A stretch of DNA of 62,711 nucleotides from the NCBI GenBank assembly GCA_902493335.1, contig CABUPJ010000016.1, forward strand, positions 1 to 62,711. The letters run 5' to 3'. Position 1 is the first letter of the stretch; every line of letters begins with the position of its first letter. Positions 24,827 to 32,661 of the stretch are shown one piece after another. The DNA comes from an uncultured Porphyromonadaceae bacterium. GTDB taxonomy: Bacteria; Bacteroidota; Bacteroidia; Bacteroidales; Muribaculaceae. The notes under the pieces are model-generated. The model was not told the origin of the DNA. It ran no database searches and worked only from the letters and a program-made list of their open reading frames with translations. The position numbers and the translations under genes are program-made.

Positions 24827-25339
24827 TCAGAGTATAAAGTGGTTGATGGCAAGGATTATCGCAGCCGAGTAGATGCCGGCGAGTATGTCGTCGGCCATCA
24901 TGCCGTAGCCTCGCGGCAGGCGTTCCATGGCGCGTATGCCCAGGGGTTTGACGATGTCGAAGAAGCGGAAGAGGGCGAGTGACAGCGCGATTTCCCACCA
25001 GGGACAGCCGGCGAAGACGGGCAGTAGCGAGATCCACTGGCCGACGGTCTCGTCGACGCATGCCACTACGGGGTCTTTGCCCCAGTATAGTTCAGAGACC
25101 GAGCTGGCCCATGTGCCGGCGACGGTGAAGACCACGACTGCCGCGGCGGTGACGCCGACGGTGACAGCCGGAGCGGTCCAGAGGTAGAGGGGCAGCCACA
25201 GTATTATGGCGAGTATCGCACCCCACGTGCCCGGAGCTACCGGCAGGAAGCCGAAGCCGAACGACGTGGCTATAAGTTTCGGGAAAAGCGGAAATTTCTG
25301 TCCGGCGCGTGGCGCGCCGCTCGGGTCGATGCGTCTCAT
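24827..25339 (-). CDS. pgpA: Phosphatidylglycerophosphatase A-like protein
   Basis: A 170-residue membrane protein of the PgpA family: the N-terminal FGFLPVAPGTWG, VACVDETVGQW (Asp-Glu metal site) and FRFFDIVKPLGIR are all conserved. PgpA removes phosphate from phosphatidylglycerol phosphate. Its place in the inositol-lipid operon raises the possibility that it acts on a related lipid phosphate such as phosphatidylinositol phosphate, which could compete with or replace the HAD protein in that step. Start at 25339, 7 bases after the ATP-grasp-like stop. Confidence 0.85.
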   Translation of the reverse strand: MRRIDPSGAPRAGQKFPLFPKLIATSFGFGFLPVAPGTWGAILAIILWLPLYLWTAPAVTVGVTAAAVVVFTVAGTWASSVSELYWGKDPVVACVDETVGQWISLLPVFAGCPWWEIALSLALFRFFDIVKPLGIRAMERLPRGYGMMADDILAGIYSAAIILAINHFIL

Positions 25340-25346
25340 GGCCGGA

Positions 25347-26210
25347 TTATGATTTTTTGTTATAGTGTTCTTTTATGGCCGACATGACACACTTGGCGAT
25401 ATAGGGAGCCGCCTCGTTGCGGCAGGGCGCGAAGCTGGGCCAGTCGTTGAAGTCGATTATCTGCAGGTCGCCTTCGGGCGAGAGTATCGCGTCGCCGCCG
25501 TAGATTTTGATGTCGAGCACGTCGGCCGCCCGGCGGCATATGCTCTTGAGATAGTCGGGGTTGAAGCCTGCGGGTGCCTTTTCGGCAGCGGCGCCTTTGG
25601 TCTGCGGGGATTTGAAGGGGAAAAACCAGTAGAAGAACGGCGTGTCGCAGACTCCGTAGAACTTCAGCAGGTCGCCTTCGAGGTGACGGTTGATGACCGC
25701 GCGCTTGATGCCGCGCAGAAAATATTCCTGAAGCACTTCCTGAGCCTCTTCAGGGTGGCGTGCATAGCTGACGTCCTCTTTGTGCATGGCGTGGAAGTCG
25801 CCGCGCTTGATCCAGCAGCGGGTGATGCCGGCCTTGATGAGGTTGTCTTTTATGGCCTCGTCGGTGTTTACCATGAGGCTGTCGGGGTGGGGTATGTTGC
25901 TGCCGAGGAGGATGCGGGTCATGCGTTCGCGGGTGCAGTTCTCGATGCCGTAGCCTGAGTTTATTACCAGCGCGCCGGCGTCCTCGCGCTTCTGCAGCAG
26001 GTCGATCGAGCGCAGCTCGCGGCACATGTTGATGATGATGTCCTCGGTGACAGCGCCCGAGTTGAACTGCTCTTCGCTGTATATGTTGACTTCGCAGCCG
26101 CGTTTGCGCAACTGCTCGGCGGCGATGTTGAGAATGGCGGCGTCGTTGCCTATATGGTTGGGTGAATATGCGCCCGCGCGCATAATACCCGCTATTTTTA
26201 TCTCAGCCAT
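25347..26210 (-). CDS. ATP-grasp-like protein, first gene of the inositol-lipid operon
   Basis: From the ATG at 26210 it has 287 residues. A central IKRGDFHAM segment and a C-terminal IYGGDAILSPEGDLQIIDFNDWPSFAPCR resemble the nucleotide- and metal-binding parts of ATP-grasp ligases (Asp and Asn of the D-x-N-D type ligands). Such enzymes join a carboxylate to an amine or phosphorylate a substrate. No specific family is recognised. It is soluble, leads the operon and lies 36 bases behind a strong promoter. A lipid headgroup modification or inositol-phosphate kinase role is possible but not shown; ITPK-type inositol kinases also use an ATP-grasp fold. Confidence 0.6.
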   Translation of the reverse strand: MAEIKIAGIMRAGAYSPNHIGNDAAILNIAAEQLRKRGCEVNIYSEEQFNSGAVTEDIIINMCRELRSIDLLQKREDAGALVINSGYGIENCTRERMTRILLGSNIPHPDSLMVNTDEAIKDNLIKAGITRCWIKRGDFHAMHKEDVSYARHPEEAQEVLQEYFLRGIKRAVINRHLEGDLLKFYGVCDTPFFYWFFPFKSPQTKGAAAEKAPAGFNPDYLKSICRRAADVLDIKIYGGDAILSPEGDLQIIDFNDWPSFAPCRNEAAPYIAKCVMSAIKEHYNKKS

Positions 26211-26242
26211 GTCGGTGAAATGATTGGATTTATTACAGTCTG

Positions 26243-26273
26243 CAAAAATACAACGAATAATTGACTTCTGCAA
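26243..26273 (-). promoter_or_regulatory. Promoter of the inositol-lipid operon
   Basis: Minus strand TTG (26273-26271), a 20-base spacer and TATTTTTG (26250-26243), a full consensus match. The predicted leader is about 25 bases to the ATG at 26210. Confidence 0.75.
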
Positions 26274-26340
26274 CAGCCAAAATGTCGCCGTCTTTCAGCG
26301 AAAATTCGCAATCTTATGGCTGTTACGCACAAAATAAGTG

Positions 26341-26892
26341 TCAGTAACCCCGTGACGCGACCCTCGCCCGGCGCATCTGTTCCTTAATGCCGCCGTTTTT
26401 GAGAAAATCGTCTTTTATAAGCTCGATAAACTTGTCGAGCATAGATATACATTGATAAATCAGCGTCACAATCATATTGGTGAGTTCTGTATCGTTGAGG
26501 CGCGGTGCAAGAGTCGTGTAAAATGCAGTTTCATTATTATTGATGCACATATTTCTCAATGCTTTGAAACGCTGATGCTCAGGCGTCCATATTTCAATGC
26601 CTCTCGTGCGCATAAAATCAAGATAATCATTGAGTAATTCGTGAAGGCTGCCCCTTGCCACTCCAAAAAGTCTGATTTCTATCTCTGCCGATGAAGCAGC
26701 GTCTGACCGACCCTCGACGATATTCTGTTTGCCGCTGCGCGCTGCCTGCAGCATCTGGTCATACGTGCGGTCGTTTTTTGCGATATGACCTTGAAGAAAA
26801 TAATATGTCAGGTCGTAGATTGACTCTGATTTCTTGAAGACCTTAAGTTTGCGATAACTTGTTTTCGGTCGGGCAAAATCAGTGGCTGTCAT
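26341..26892 (-). CDS. Four-helix-bundle suffix domain protein
   Basis: A 183-residue protein of the S23/four-helix-bundle family, recognised by YDLTYYFLQGHIAKNDRTYDQM, QAARSGKQNIVEG and the ARGSLHELLNDY helix. Relatives occur as intervening-sequence proteins in 23S rRNA and as accessory proteins of diversity-generating retroelements, but no reverse transcriptase or repeat pair is present here. Function unknown. It is transcribed away from the pseudokinase gene across a gap carrying an 18-bp-period direct repeat. Confidence 0.75.
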   Translation of the reverse strand: MTATDFARPKTSYRKLKVFKKSESIYDLTYYFLQGHIAKNDRTYDQMLQAARSGKQNIVEGRSDAASSAEIEIRLFGVARGSLHELLNDYLDFMRTRGIEIWTPEHQRFKALRNMCINNNETAFYTTLAPRLNDTELTNMIVTLIYQCISMLDKFIELIKDDFLKNGGIKEQMRRARVASRGY

Positions 26893-26912
26893 GGTGTTTT
26901 GAGTTTTTATTG

Positions 26913-26944
26913 GCTAAGGTAGCTATTTTAGCTAAGATAGCTAT
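26913..26944. repeat. Paired 14-bp direct repeat with 18-bp period between divergent genes
   Basis: GCTAAGGTAGCTAT (26913-26926) recurs as GCTAAGATAGCTAT (26931-26944), one mismatch. Each contains the self-complementary TAGCTA. The site lies just upstream of the four-helix-bundle start codon and 50 bases upstream of the pseudokinase -7 box, a good place for an operator. No regulator is identified. Confidence 0.6.
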
Positions 26945-26994
26945 GGTTTTAATCAAAAAAGTTAAATTCTCGGCGGTTTTTTGACGTTTTTGTG

Positions 26995-27002
26995 TAACTT
27001 TG
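26995..27002 (+). promoter_or_regulatory. -7 box for the pseudokinase gene
   Basis: TAACTTTG matches TAnnTTTG exactly and lies 33 bases before the start codon. No TTG is found at the usual spacing. Confidence 0.6.
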
Positions 27003-27035
27003 CGGATTAATATATAATGTTATAATAAATAGTTA

Positions 27036-27794
27036 ATGGAAAAGTCAGCGCCGCGTTGGACAGAGATCGAGCATCTTCCCAAATGGGACGAGGAGTTTTA
27101 TGACGTATACACCGCCAAGAAATTCGGCAAATGGGTGATGCTCAAGACTCTTAAACCCGAGTTTAAGGACGATGGGAAATATGAGGAGATGATCGAGCGC
27201 GAATTTGATGTCAGATATAATCTGGCGCATCCAAATATCGTGATGATCAACGATTTTGAAGATGTGCCCAGTGTCGGACGCTGTATCATCACCGACGATG
27301 TCTACGGCGACTCGCTGCGCACGTTGCTCGACGAGGGCAAAGTCACCGAGCATCATATCTCGCAGCTGCGCAACCAGCTTGTCAGCGCGCTCGAATATAT
27401 TCAGTCAAACCATATAGCCCATCACCCGATACGTCCCGAGCGCATTATCTTCACCGAGAACATCGGCAATCTCAAGCTCATCGACGTCGGCTTCGAGCAG
27501 CGTCCGGCCCTCACCCCCTCTCAGGCCGGCGACGATATCGTCAGCTATGGCCGCATCATCCTCGAGGTGCTCAAAAAGACAGGTCATCACGACCCTCAGC
27601 TCGAGTATGTCGCCAACCGCTGCATCGACGCCGATTCGCGCCGCCGCTACCGCGACGCACACGCTCTGCGTGCCGCTCTCGAAGGACACCGAAGCAACCG
27701 TCTCTATATAATAATCATTGCCTTTCTGGTCGTTATGGTGGCAATACTCGCCTGGCTCTCCTCGCCTTACGCCCCGGCTTTTCCGGCAAATTAA
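27036..27794 (+). CDS. Membrane-anchored protein pseudokinase
   Basis: A 252-residue protein with a Ser/Thr kinase-like domain (about 15-215) and one C-terminal membrane helix (about 227-246). The ATP-binding Lys37 (VMLK), alpha-C Glu56 and DVG (150-152, for DFG) are kept, but the HRD loop reads HHPIRPER (129-136): the catalytic Asp is Pro131 and the Asn of the loop is Arg136, and there is no clear glycine-rich loop. Catalysis is therefore unlikely; a binding or scaffold role is inferred. Followed 12 bases later by a double-GNAT gene, just ahead of the division cluster. Confidence 0.75.
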   Translation: MEKSAPRWTEIEHLPKWDEEFYDVYTAKKFGKWVMLKTLKPEFKDDGKYEEMIEREFDVRYNLAHPNIVMINDFEDVPSVGRCIITDDVYGDSLRTLLDEGKVTEHHISQLRNQLVSALEYIQSNHIAHHPIRPERIIFTENIGNLKLIDVGFEQRPALTPSQAGDDIVSYGRIILEVLKKTGHHDPQLEYVANRCIDADSRRRYRDAHALRAALEGHRSNRLYIIIIAFLVVMVAILAWLSSPYAPAFPAN

Positions 27795-27806
27795 CATCAA
27801 CAACAA

Positions 27807-28937
27807 ATGTCTGTTACAATAAAACCCATCAAGCCGACAAAAGACGAGCTGCGACGCTATGTCGAGTTCGGCATAGAGCATTATAAAGGCAACAGCTGCT
27901 ATGTGCCGCCGCTGATTGTCGACGAGATAGCGACGCTGTCGCCGGCAAAAAATCCCGCGTTTGATTTCTCGACATCATGTTCGTTCATGGCCTATCGCGA
28001 CGACAGGCCCGTCGGACGAATAACCGCCATAATCAACGACGCATATAATAAAAAGACCGGGACAAAGACCCTGCGTTTCGGCTTTGTCGATTTCATTGAC
28101 GACGCCGAGGTTGTCGACGCCTTGTTTGCCGCTGCCGAAGAGTGGGGGCGCAAGCGCGGTATGACCGAGATTGTCGGCCCCATGGGCTTCACCGACATGG
28201 ATCCCGAAGGTATGCTCATCGAGGGTTTCGACGAGATGGGCACGATGGCGACGATATACAACTATCCCTACTATCCGGAGCATATGGAGCGCATGGGCTT
28301 CGAAAAAGACGCCGACTGGATCGAATACCGCATCAAGATTCCCGACGGCATCCCCGACAAGCATAAACGCATCGCCGAGATAGTAAGAAAAAAATTCGGT
28401 CTGCGCATAGTGCCGGCCACGTCGCGCAAAAAGCTGAAGGACAGTTACGGTCACGCCCTGTTCAAGCTCATCAACGAAGCCTATTCAGATCTTTACGGCT
28501 ACGTCGAGCTGACCGACCGCCAGATTGATTATTATATCGACGCGTATCTCGGCGTCATACGTCTCGAAGATGTCTGTGTCGTAGTCGATTCCGACGACAA
28601 TCTCGTCGCTGTCGGCATTTCGATGCCGTCGTTGTCGAAGGCTCTGCGCGCTTCGGGTGGAAAGCTTTTCCCGACAGGCTGGTGGCATCTTTGGAAAGCC
28701 ATTCGTGGCAAGACAGATGTTGTCGATCTGCTGCTTATCGCCGTTAAGCCCGAGTATCAGAGCAAAGGCGTCAATGCTCTTATGTTTACTTATCTGATAC
28801 CCAATTATATCGCCAACGGCTATAAATATGCCGAGAGCAATGTCGAGCTTGAAGGGAACGAAAATGTCCAGAAACAGTGGGAGTATTTCGAACGCCGACA
28901 GCACCGTCGCCGCCGCGCCTGGAAAAAGAAGCTGTAA
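27807..28937 (+). CDS. Double-GNAT acyltransferase-like protein
   Basis: A 376-residue protein with two GNAT-like halves. The N-terminal half contains MAYRDDRPVGRITAIIN, AAEEWGRKRGM and GPMGFTDMDPEGMLIEGF; the C-terminal half has LLLIAVKPEYQSKGVNALMF, a good acetyl-CoA site, and ends in a very basic tail. Similar proteins are widespread in Bacteroidota and have no settled function. Co-transcribed with the pseudokinase gene. Confidence 0.7.
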   Translation: MSVTIKPIKPTKDELRRYVEFGIEHYKGNSCYVPPLIVDEIATLSPAKNPAFDFSTSCSFMAYRDDRPVGRITAIINDAYNKKTGTKTLRFGFVDFIDDAEVVDALFAAAEEWGRKRGMTEIVGPMGFTDMDPEGMLIEGFDEMGTMATIYNYPYYPEHMERMGFEKDADWIEYRIKIPDGIPDKHKRIAEIVRKKFGLRIVPATSRKKLKDSYGHALFKLINEAYSDLYGYVELTDRQIDYYIDAYLGVIRLEDVCVVVDSDDNLVAVGISMPSLSKALRASGGKLFPTGWWHLWKAIRGKTDVVDLLLIAVKPEYQSKGVNALMFTYLIPNYIANGYKYAESNVELEGNENVQKQWEYFERRQHRRRRAWKKKL

Positions 28938-28987
28938 AAGATAACGGAGCCCTTCGGCCTCGAAATCATATGGAAGCGAAATGATTG

Positions 28988-29021
28988 CGGTCGCCTGTTT
29001 ACAAACGTAAACAGGCGACCG
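28988..29021 (+). terminator. 15-bp perfect hairpin after the double-GNAT gene
   Basis: 28988-29002 pairs with 29007-29021 without mismatch, loop AAAC, followed by GTTGTGTTTA, a weak T tract. It probably separates the pseudokinase pair from the dcw run. Confidence 0.7.
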
Positions 29022-29106
29022 TTGTGTTTAATGCGCTGAAATTCAAACACGAGCACTAATGTTAATAACTTTTTGATTTTAACACTATAAAAAACACTGT
29101 TTGGTG

Positions 29107-29139
29107 TTGTAAATTTATGCAAAAAAATGAGTAATTTTA
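29107..29139 (+). promoter_or_regulatory. Candidate dcw promoter
   Basis: TTG (29107-29109), 22 bases, then TAATTTTA (29132-29139, one base off consensus), 30 bases upstream of rsmH. The 230-base gap before rsmH holds no mraZ gene. Confidence 0.45.
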
Positions 29140-29169
29140 CGTTGTAAAATGAGCATAGTATAATTACCG

Positions 29170-30099
29170 ATGGATCAGGAAGTTTATCATATACCGGCTT
29201 TGCTGCCGCAGTGTCTTGAGGCCTTGGATATCAAGCCCGACGGCATTTATGTCGACGCTACCTTTGGCGGCGGCGGTCATTCACGCGCGATTGTCGAGCG
29301 TCTTGCTGTCGGCGGCCACCTCTATTCCTTCGACCAGGACGAGGATGCCGTGCGCCGCGCTTTCAGCGACGACCGCTTCACGATGGTATATGGCAACTTC
29401 AGATACCTCACCAACTTCCTGCGTTATTATGGGGTTGACCGGGTCGACGGCATACTTGCCGATCTCGGCGTATCGTTCCATCACTTCGACGACGGCGAGC
29501 GCGGTTTCTCGTTCCGCTCCGAAGGGCCGCTCGACATGCGCATGAACCGTCGCGCCCGTCTGACGGCCGCCGAAATCGTCAACACCTATGACGAAAAACG
29601 GCTTGCCGATATCTTCTACCTCTACGGCGAGCTCAAGCAGTCGCGCCGCATAGCCTCGGCCATCATCGCCGCCAGAGCCAAGGCGCCTGTGGATACAATC
29701 GAGCGTCTGCTCGAGACCGTGCGCCCGCTCGTCAACCCCAAGAAGGAGAAAAACGAGCTCGCGCGTCTCTTCCAGGCCCTGCGCATCGAAGTCAACGGTG
29801 AGCTTGACGCCCTCCGCCGTTTTCTGACGAGTGCGCTCGCCGTGCTCCGTCCCGGCGGCCGTCTCGCTGTGATAACCTATCACAGTCTTGAAGACCGTCT
29901 GGTCAAGAACTTCATGCGCACAGGCAACTTCGAGGGTGATGTCGAGAAAGACTTCTTCGGCCGCGTCGCCACTCCCTGGCGTCTTGTCACCGGCAAGCCT
30001 GTCGTTCCCGACGATGCCGAAATCGAGCGTAATCCGCGAAGCCGCAGTGCCAAACTCCGCGTGGCTGAAAAAATAACCGACGAAAACACACAGTCATAA
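29170..30099 (+). CDS. rsmH: 16S rRNA (cytosine-1402 N4) methyltransferase
   Basis: A 309-residue RsmH/MraW. The SAM-binding VDATFGGGGHS is at 28-38, followed by GILADLGVSFHHFD, GFSFR and the late YHSLEDRLVKNF that marks the family. It methylates C1402 of 16S rRNA in the ribosomal P site. It opens the dcw run as in most bacteria, but without mraZ in front. The start at 29170 gives the usual length. Confidence 0.96.
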   Translation: MDQEVYHIPALLPQCLEALDIKPDGIYVDATFGGGGHSRAIVERLAVGGHLYSFDQDEDAVRRAFSDDRFTMVYGNFRYLTNFLRYYGVDRVDGILADLGVSFHHFDDGERGFSFRSEGPLDMRMNRRARLTAAEIVNTYDEKRLADIFYLYGELKQSRRIASAIIAARAKAPVDTIERLLETVRPLVNPKKEKNELARLFQALRIEVNGELDALRRFLTSALAVLRPGGRLAVITYHSLEDRLVKNFMRTGNFEGDVEKDFFGRVATPWRLVTGKPVVPDDAEIERNPRSRSAKLRVAEKITDENTQS

Positions 30100-30110
30100 A
30101 CCTAAGTGCA

Positions 30111-30488
30111 ATGGGAATCTTTGAAAAATACAAACAGGCAGAAGCCGGGCGACAGCTCAAAAACGCCATCGACGTCACTACACACGGGCGTGTGCTGTCG
30201 AGCCGCTTCTTTAAACGCTATTTTGTGCAGACGACAGCCATCGTCGCTGTCATACTCGTTTACATCTCATGCCGTTACGACAGCGTGACGGCGATGGAGA
30301 CCATCACGTCGCTCAACTCCGAGCTTGAAATCTGCAAGACCGAGCTGCAGAACCAGCGCTCACACTACATGTCGTCGACACGAGAGTCGGCGATGCAGCA
30401 TCTTGTCGACACACTCGGTCTCGGCCTCGGCATCCAGGACCGTCCTCCCTTTAAACTAAGCTATGAGAACCATGACAGCAAAAAGTAA
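30111..30488 (+). CDS. ftsL: FtsL-like divisome protein
   Basis: A 125-residue bitopic protein: a cytoplasmic N terminus of about 37 residues, one membrane helix (about 38-55) and a periplasmic coiled-coil stretch. Sequence identity with FtsL is always low, so the call rests on topology and the fixed position between rsmH and ftsI. It should form a complex with the DivIC/FtsB-like protein and FtsQ and activate FtsWI. Its 3' end overlaps ftsI by 26 bases. Confidence 0.8.
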   Translation: MGIFEKYKQAEAGRQLKNAIDVTTHGRVLSSRFFKRYFVQTTAIVAVILVYISCRYDSVTAMETITSLNSELEICKTELQNQRSHYMSSTRESAMQHLVDTLGLGLGIQDRPPFKLSYENHDSKK

Positions 30489-32661
30489 CAGAAAGAATCC
30501 TAAGGTCATCAGCCGCCGCAACCATATACTCGGTCGCCTCGGTCTCATCTCGTTCATGATATTGCTCCTCGCCGGAGCCATAATCTTCATGGCCGTCGAC
30601 ACCACGGTCGTCAACGCCGCCAAGTGGAACCAGAAGGGCGAGCGCCATCTCGGCGACACCGTCCTCATCAAACCCCTGCGCGGCGACATCCTCGCCGGCA
30701 ACGGCAGCATTCTCGCGACAAACCTTAACTACTTCAACCTGCGCATCGATTTCAGAACCAAAAAGTTCCTGATACGTGAATATCATGCCGCCGTCGACAG
30801 TCTCGCCGACAGTCTCGCCGTCTACTTTCCCGTGCGCAGCCGCGACGAGTGGAAAAAATATCTCTGCCGCGAGCTCGACAAGCCCAAGTTGAAGCGCAGC
30901 CGTTCGTTCCTGCTGCTGAAGGAGATTTCTGACGACGACGTGCAGCGTGTCAAAGGCTTTCCCTTCTTTAAACGTACCAAAAACGCCAACCGCACCGGTC
31001 TGGTCAAAGAACGTGTCCTCAAGCGCAAATATCCCTACGGCGACATGGCCCATCTGAGCATCGGCCGCGTCGGTGAGGTCGGACTGCGTGACGTCAGAGG
31101 CGCTTCGGGTCTCGAGCGCGCCCTCGACTCGCTGCTCTACGGCATCCCCGGCAAGGCAAAGAAAGTGTTCTTCACCGACCGTCTCGGCAACTGGACAATC
31201 CAGAAACCGCGCCACGGCTATACCGTCACGACCACAATCGACATCACCATGCAGGACATCCTCGAGCACGAGCTCGGCGACATGCTCCTGACGACAGGTG
31301 CCGAGTGGGGTTCGGCCATGCTTATGGAGGTCGCTACAGGCGACATCAAGGCCATCTCCAACCTCGAGCGCGACACTCTCGACGCAGGCCGCTATATCGA
31401 AGGCATGAACCGCATCGTCCTCGCCTACGAGCCCGGGTCGGTTGTCAAGACCATCTCGATGCTCGTCGCCCTCGAAGACGGTTTCGCCTTCCCGCTGACG
31501 CGTCCCTTCCATATTGAGCCGAAGGGCGTCGGCTACCGCTACTGCGGCGGACGTCCCATCAACGACACCCACTCGCCCTCGTCGCTGTCGGTCGACCGCT
31601 TCCTCGAATATTCGTCGAACATCGGCATGACCAAGCTGATGACATCACACTTCGAGAACAATCCCAACGCTTTCCGCCAGCGTCTGCGCGATCTGGGCTT
31701 CTTCGACCGCTTCAACACCGGCATGGAGCGTGAGCGCACACCATATTTCCCCACGCTCGAGAATAACCGCGGCGGCCGCATAGCATTGTCGCGCATGGTC
31801 TTCGGCTATTCGACCATGATACCGCCGCTCTATACATGCGCCGTCTATAACGCCATCGCCAACGGCGGCCGCTTCGTCCGCCCGCGTCTCGTCAAGGGTC
31901 TGAGCCTGCCCGACGGCACAGACTCTGTCATCCCCGTCAGCTATATCCGCGACCGCATCTGCAGCGAGGAGAACGCCGGCATCCTGCGCGAGATGCTCCA
32001 CTCGGTCGTCTGGGGACAGGGCGGTACGGCCAAGGCCGTGCGCAGCAAGATTGTCGACATAGCCGGCAAGACCGGCACATGCCGCATCATCGCCGAACCC
32101 AAAAAGGTGAAGAACGACACCGTCAAGGGCCGCACCGACAAGGTTGCTGTCAAGGCCGGCGGCTATCTCGATAACCGCTACCGTCTGGCCTTCTGTGGCT
32201 TCTTCCCCTACGACAATCCCAAATATACATGCTTTGTCGTCATCAGCGACCCGTCGCCGGCCTACAAGGGCGCGGCCACGACATCGGGTACTGTTGTCAA
32301 AAACGTCGCTTTGAAGCTGTTCTCGCGCGGCATGCTCGACAACAGCTCGGATATAAACGAAGAGTCGCATCCCGGCACACGTCCGACACTCTACGCCTCG
32401 TCTAATCCCGACCGCAACAAGACCCTTGCCGCCGGTCTCCGTTTTCCCTCCGGCGTCGAGATCAAGTCGCCGGCAGCCGTCCGCAGCGGTCAGGTGCCTG
32501 ACGTGCGCGGACTCGGCATACGCGAGGCCGTCGTGCGTCTCGAAGAGTGCGGTTTCAACGTCGGCTTCAGCGGCGTGGGCTATGTGGCGAGCCAGTCGCC
32601 GGCCCCCGGCACTGTCGCCGCCCGCGGTTCTAAAATATCAATAAATCTGACTCAAAACTGA
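30463..32661 (+). CDS. ftsI: Division transpeptidase FtsI (PBP3) with C-terminal PASTA domain
   Basis: A 732-residue class B penicillin-binding protein. An N-terminal membrane helix (about 25-45) is followed by the dimerisation region (GEVGLRDVRGASGLE) and the transpeptidase domain with all three active motifs: SVVK (326-329, Ser326 nucleophile), SSN (384-386) and KTG (536-538). One PASTA domain closes the protein (VPDVRGLGIREAVVRLEE). It cross-links septal peptidoglycan with FtsW. PASTA on FtsI is usual in Bacteroidota and Gram-positives, not in E. coli. An alternative ATG lies three codons in. Confidence 0.95.
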   Translation: MRTMTAKSNRKNPKVISRRNHILGRLGLISFMILLLAGAIIFMAVDTTVVNAAKWNQKGERHLGDTVLIKPLRGDILAGNGSILATNLNYFNLRIDFRTKKFLIREYHAAVDSLADSLAVYFPVRSRDEWKKYLCRELDKPKLKRSRSFLLLKEISDDDVQRVKGFPFFKRTKNANRTGLVKERVLKRKYPYGDMAHLSIGRVGEVGLRDVRGASGLERALDSLLYGIPGKAKKVFFTDRLGNWTIQKPRHGYTVTTTIDITMQDILEHELGDMLLTTGAEWGSAMLMEVATGDIKAISNLERDTLDAGRYIEGMNRIVLAYEPGSVVKTISMLVALEDGFAFPLTRPFHIEPKGVGYRYCGGRPINDTHSPSSLSVDRFLEYSSNIGMTKLMTSHFENNPNAFRQRLRDLGFFDRFNTGMERERTPYFPTLENNRGGRIALSRMVFGYSTMIPPLYTCAVYNAIANGGRFVRPRLVKGLSLPDGTDSVIPVSYIRDRICSEENAGILREMLHSVVWGQGGTAKAVRSKIVDIAGKTGTCRIIAEPKKVKNDTVKGRTDKVAVKAGGYLDNRYRLAFCGFFPYDNPKYTCFVVISDPSPAYKGAATTSGTVVKNVALKLFSRGMLDNSSDINEESHPGTRPTLYASSNPDRNKTLAAGLRFPSGVEIKSPAAVRSGQVPDVRGLGIREAVVRLEECGFNVGFSGVGYVASQSPAPGTVAARGSKISINLTQN

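Noticed and set aside
26341..26892. Diversity-generating retroelement suggested by the four-helix-bundle protein
   Set aside because: No reverse transcriptase, template/variable repeat pair or target gene is present nearby.
27807..28937. mraZ or another dcw regulator ahead of rsmH
   Set aside because: The gene upstream of rsmH is a double-GNAT protein and the 230-base gap holds no frame resembling MraZ.
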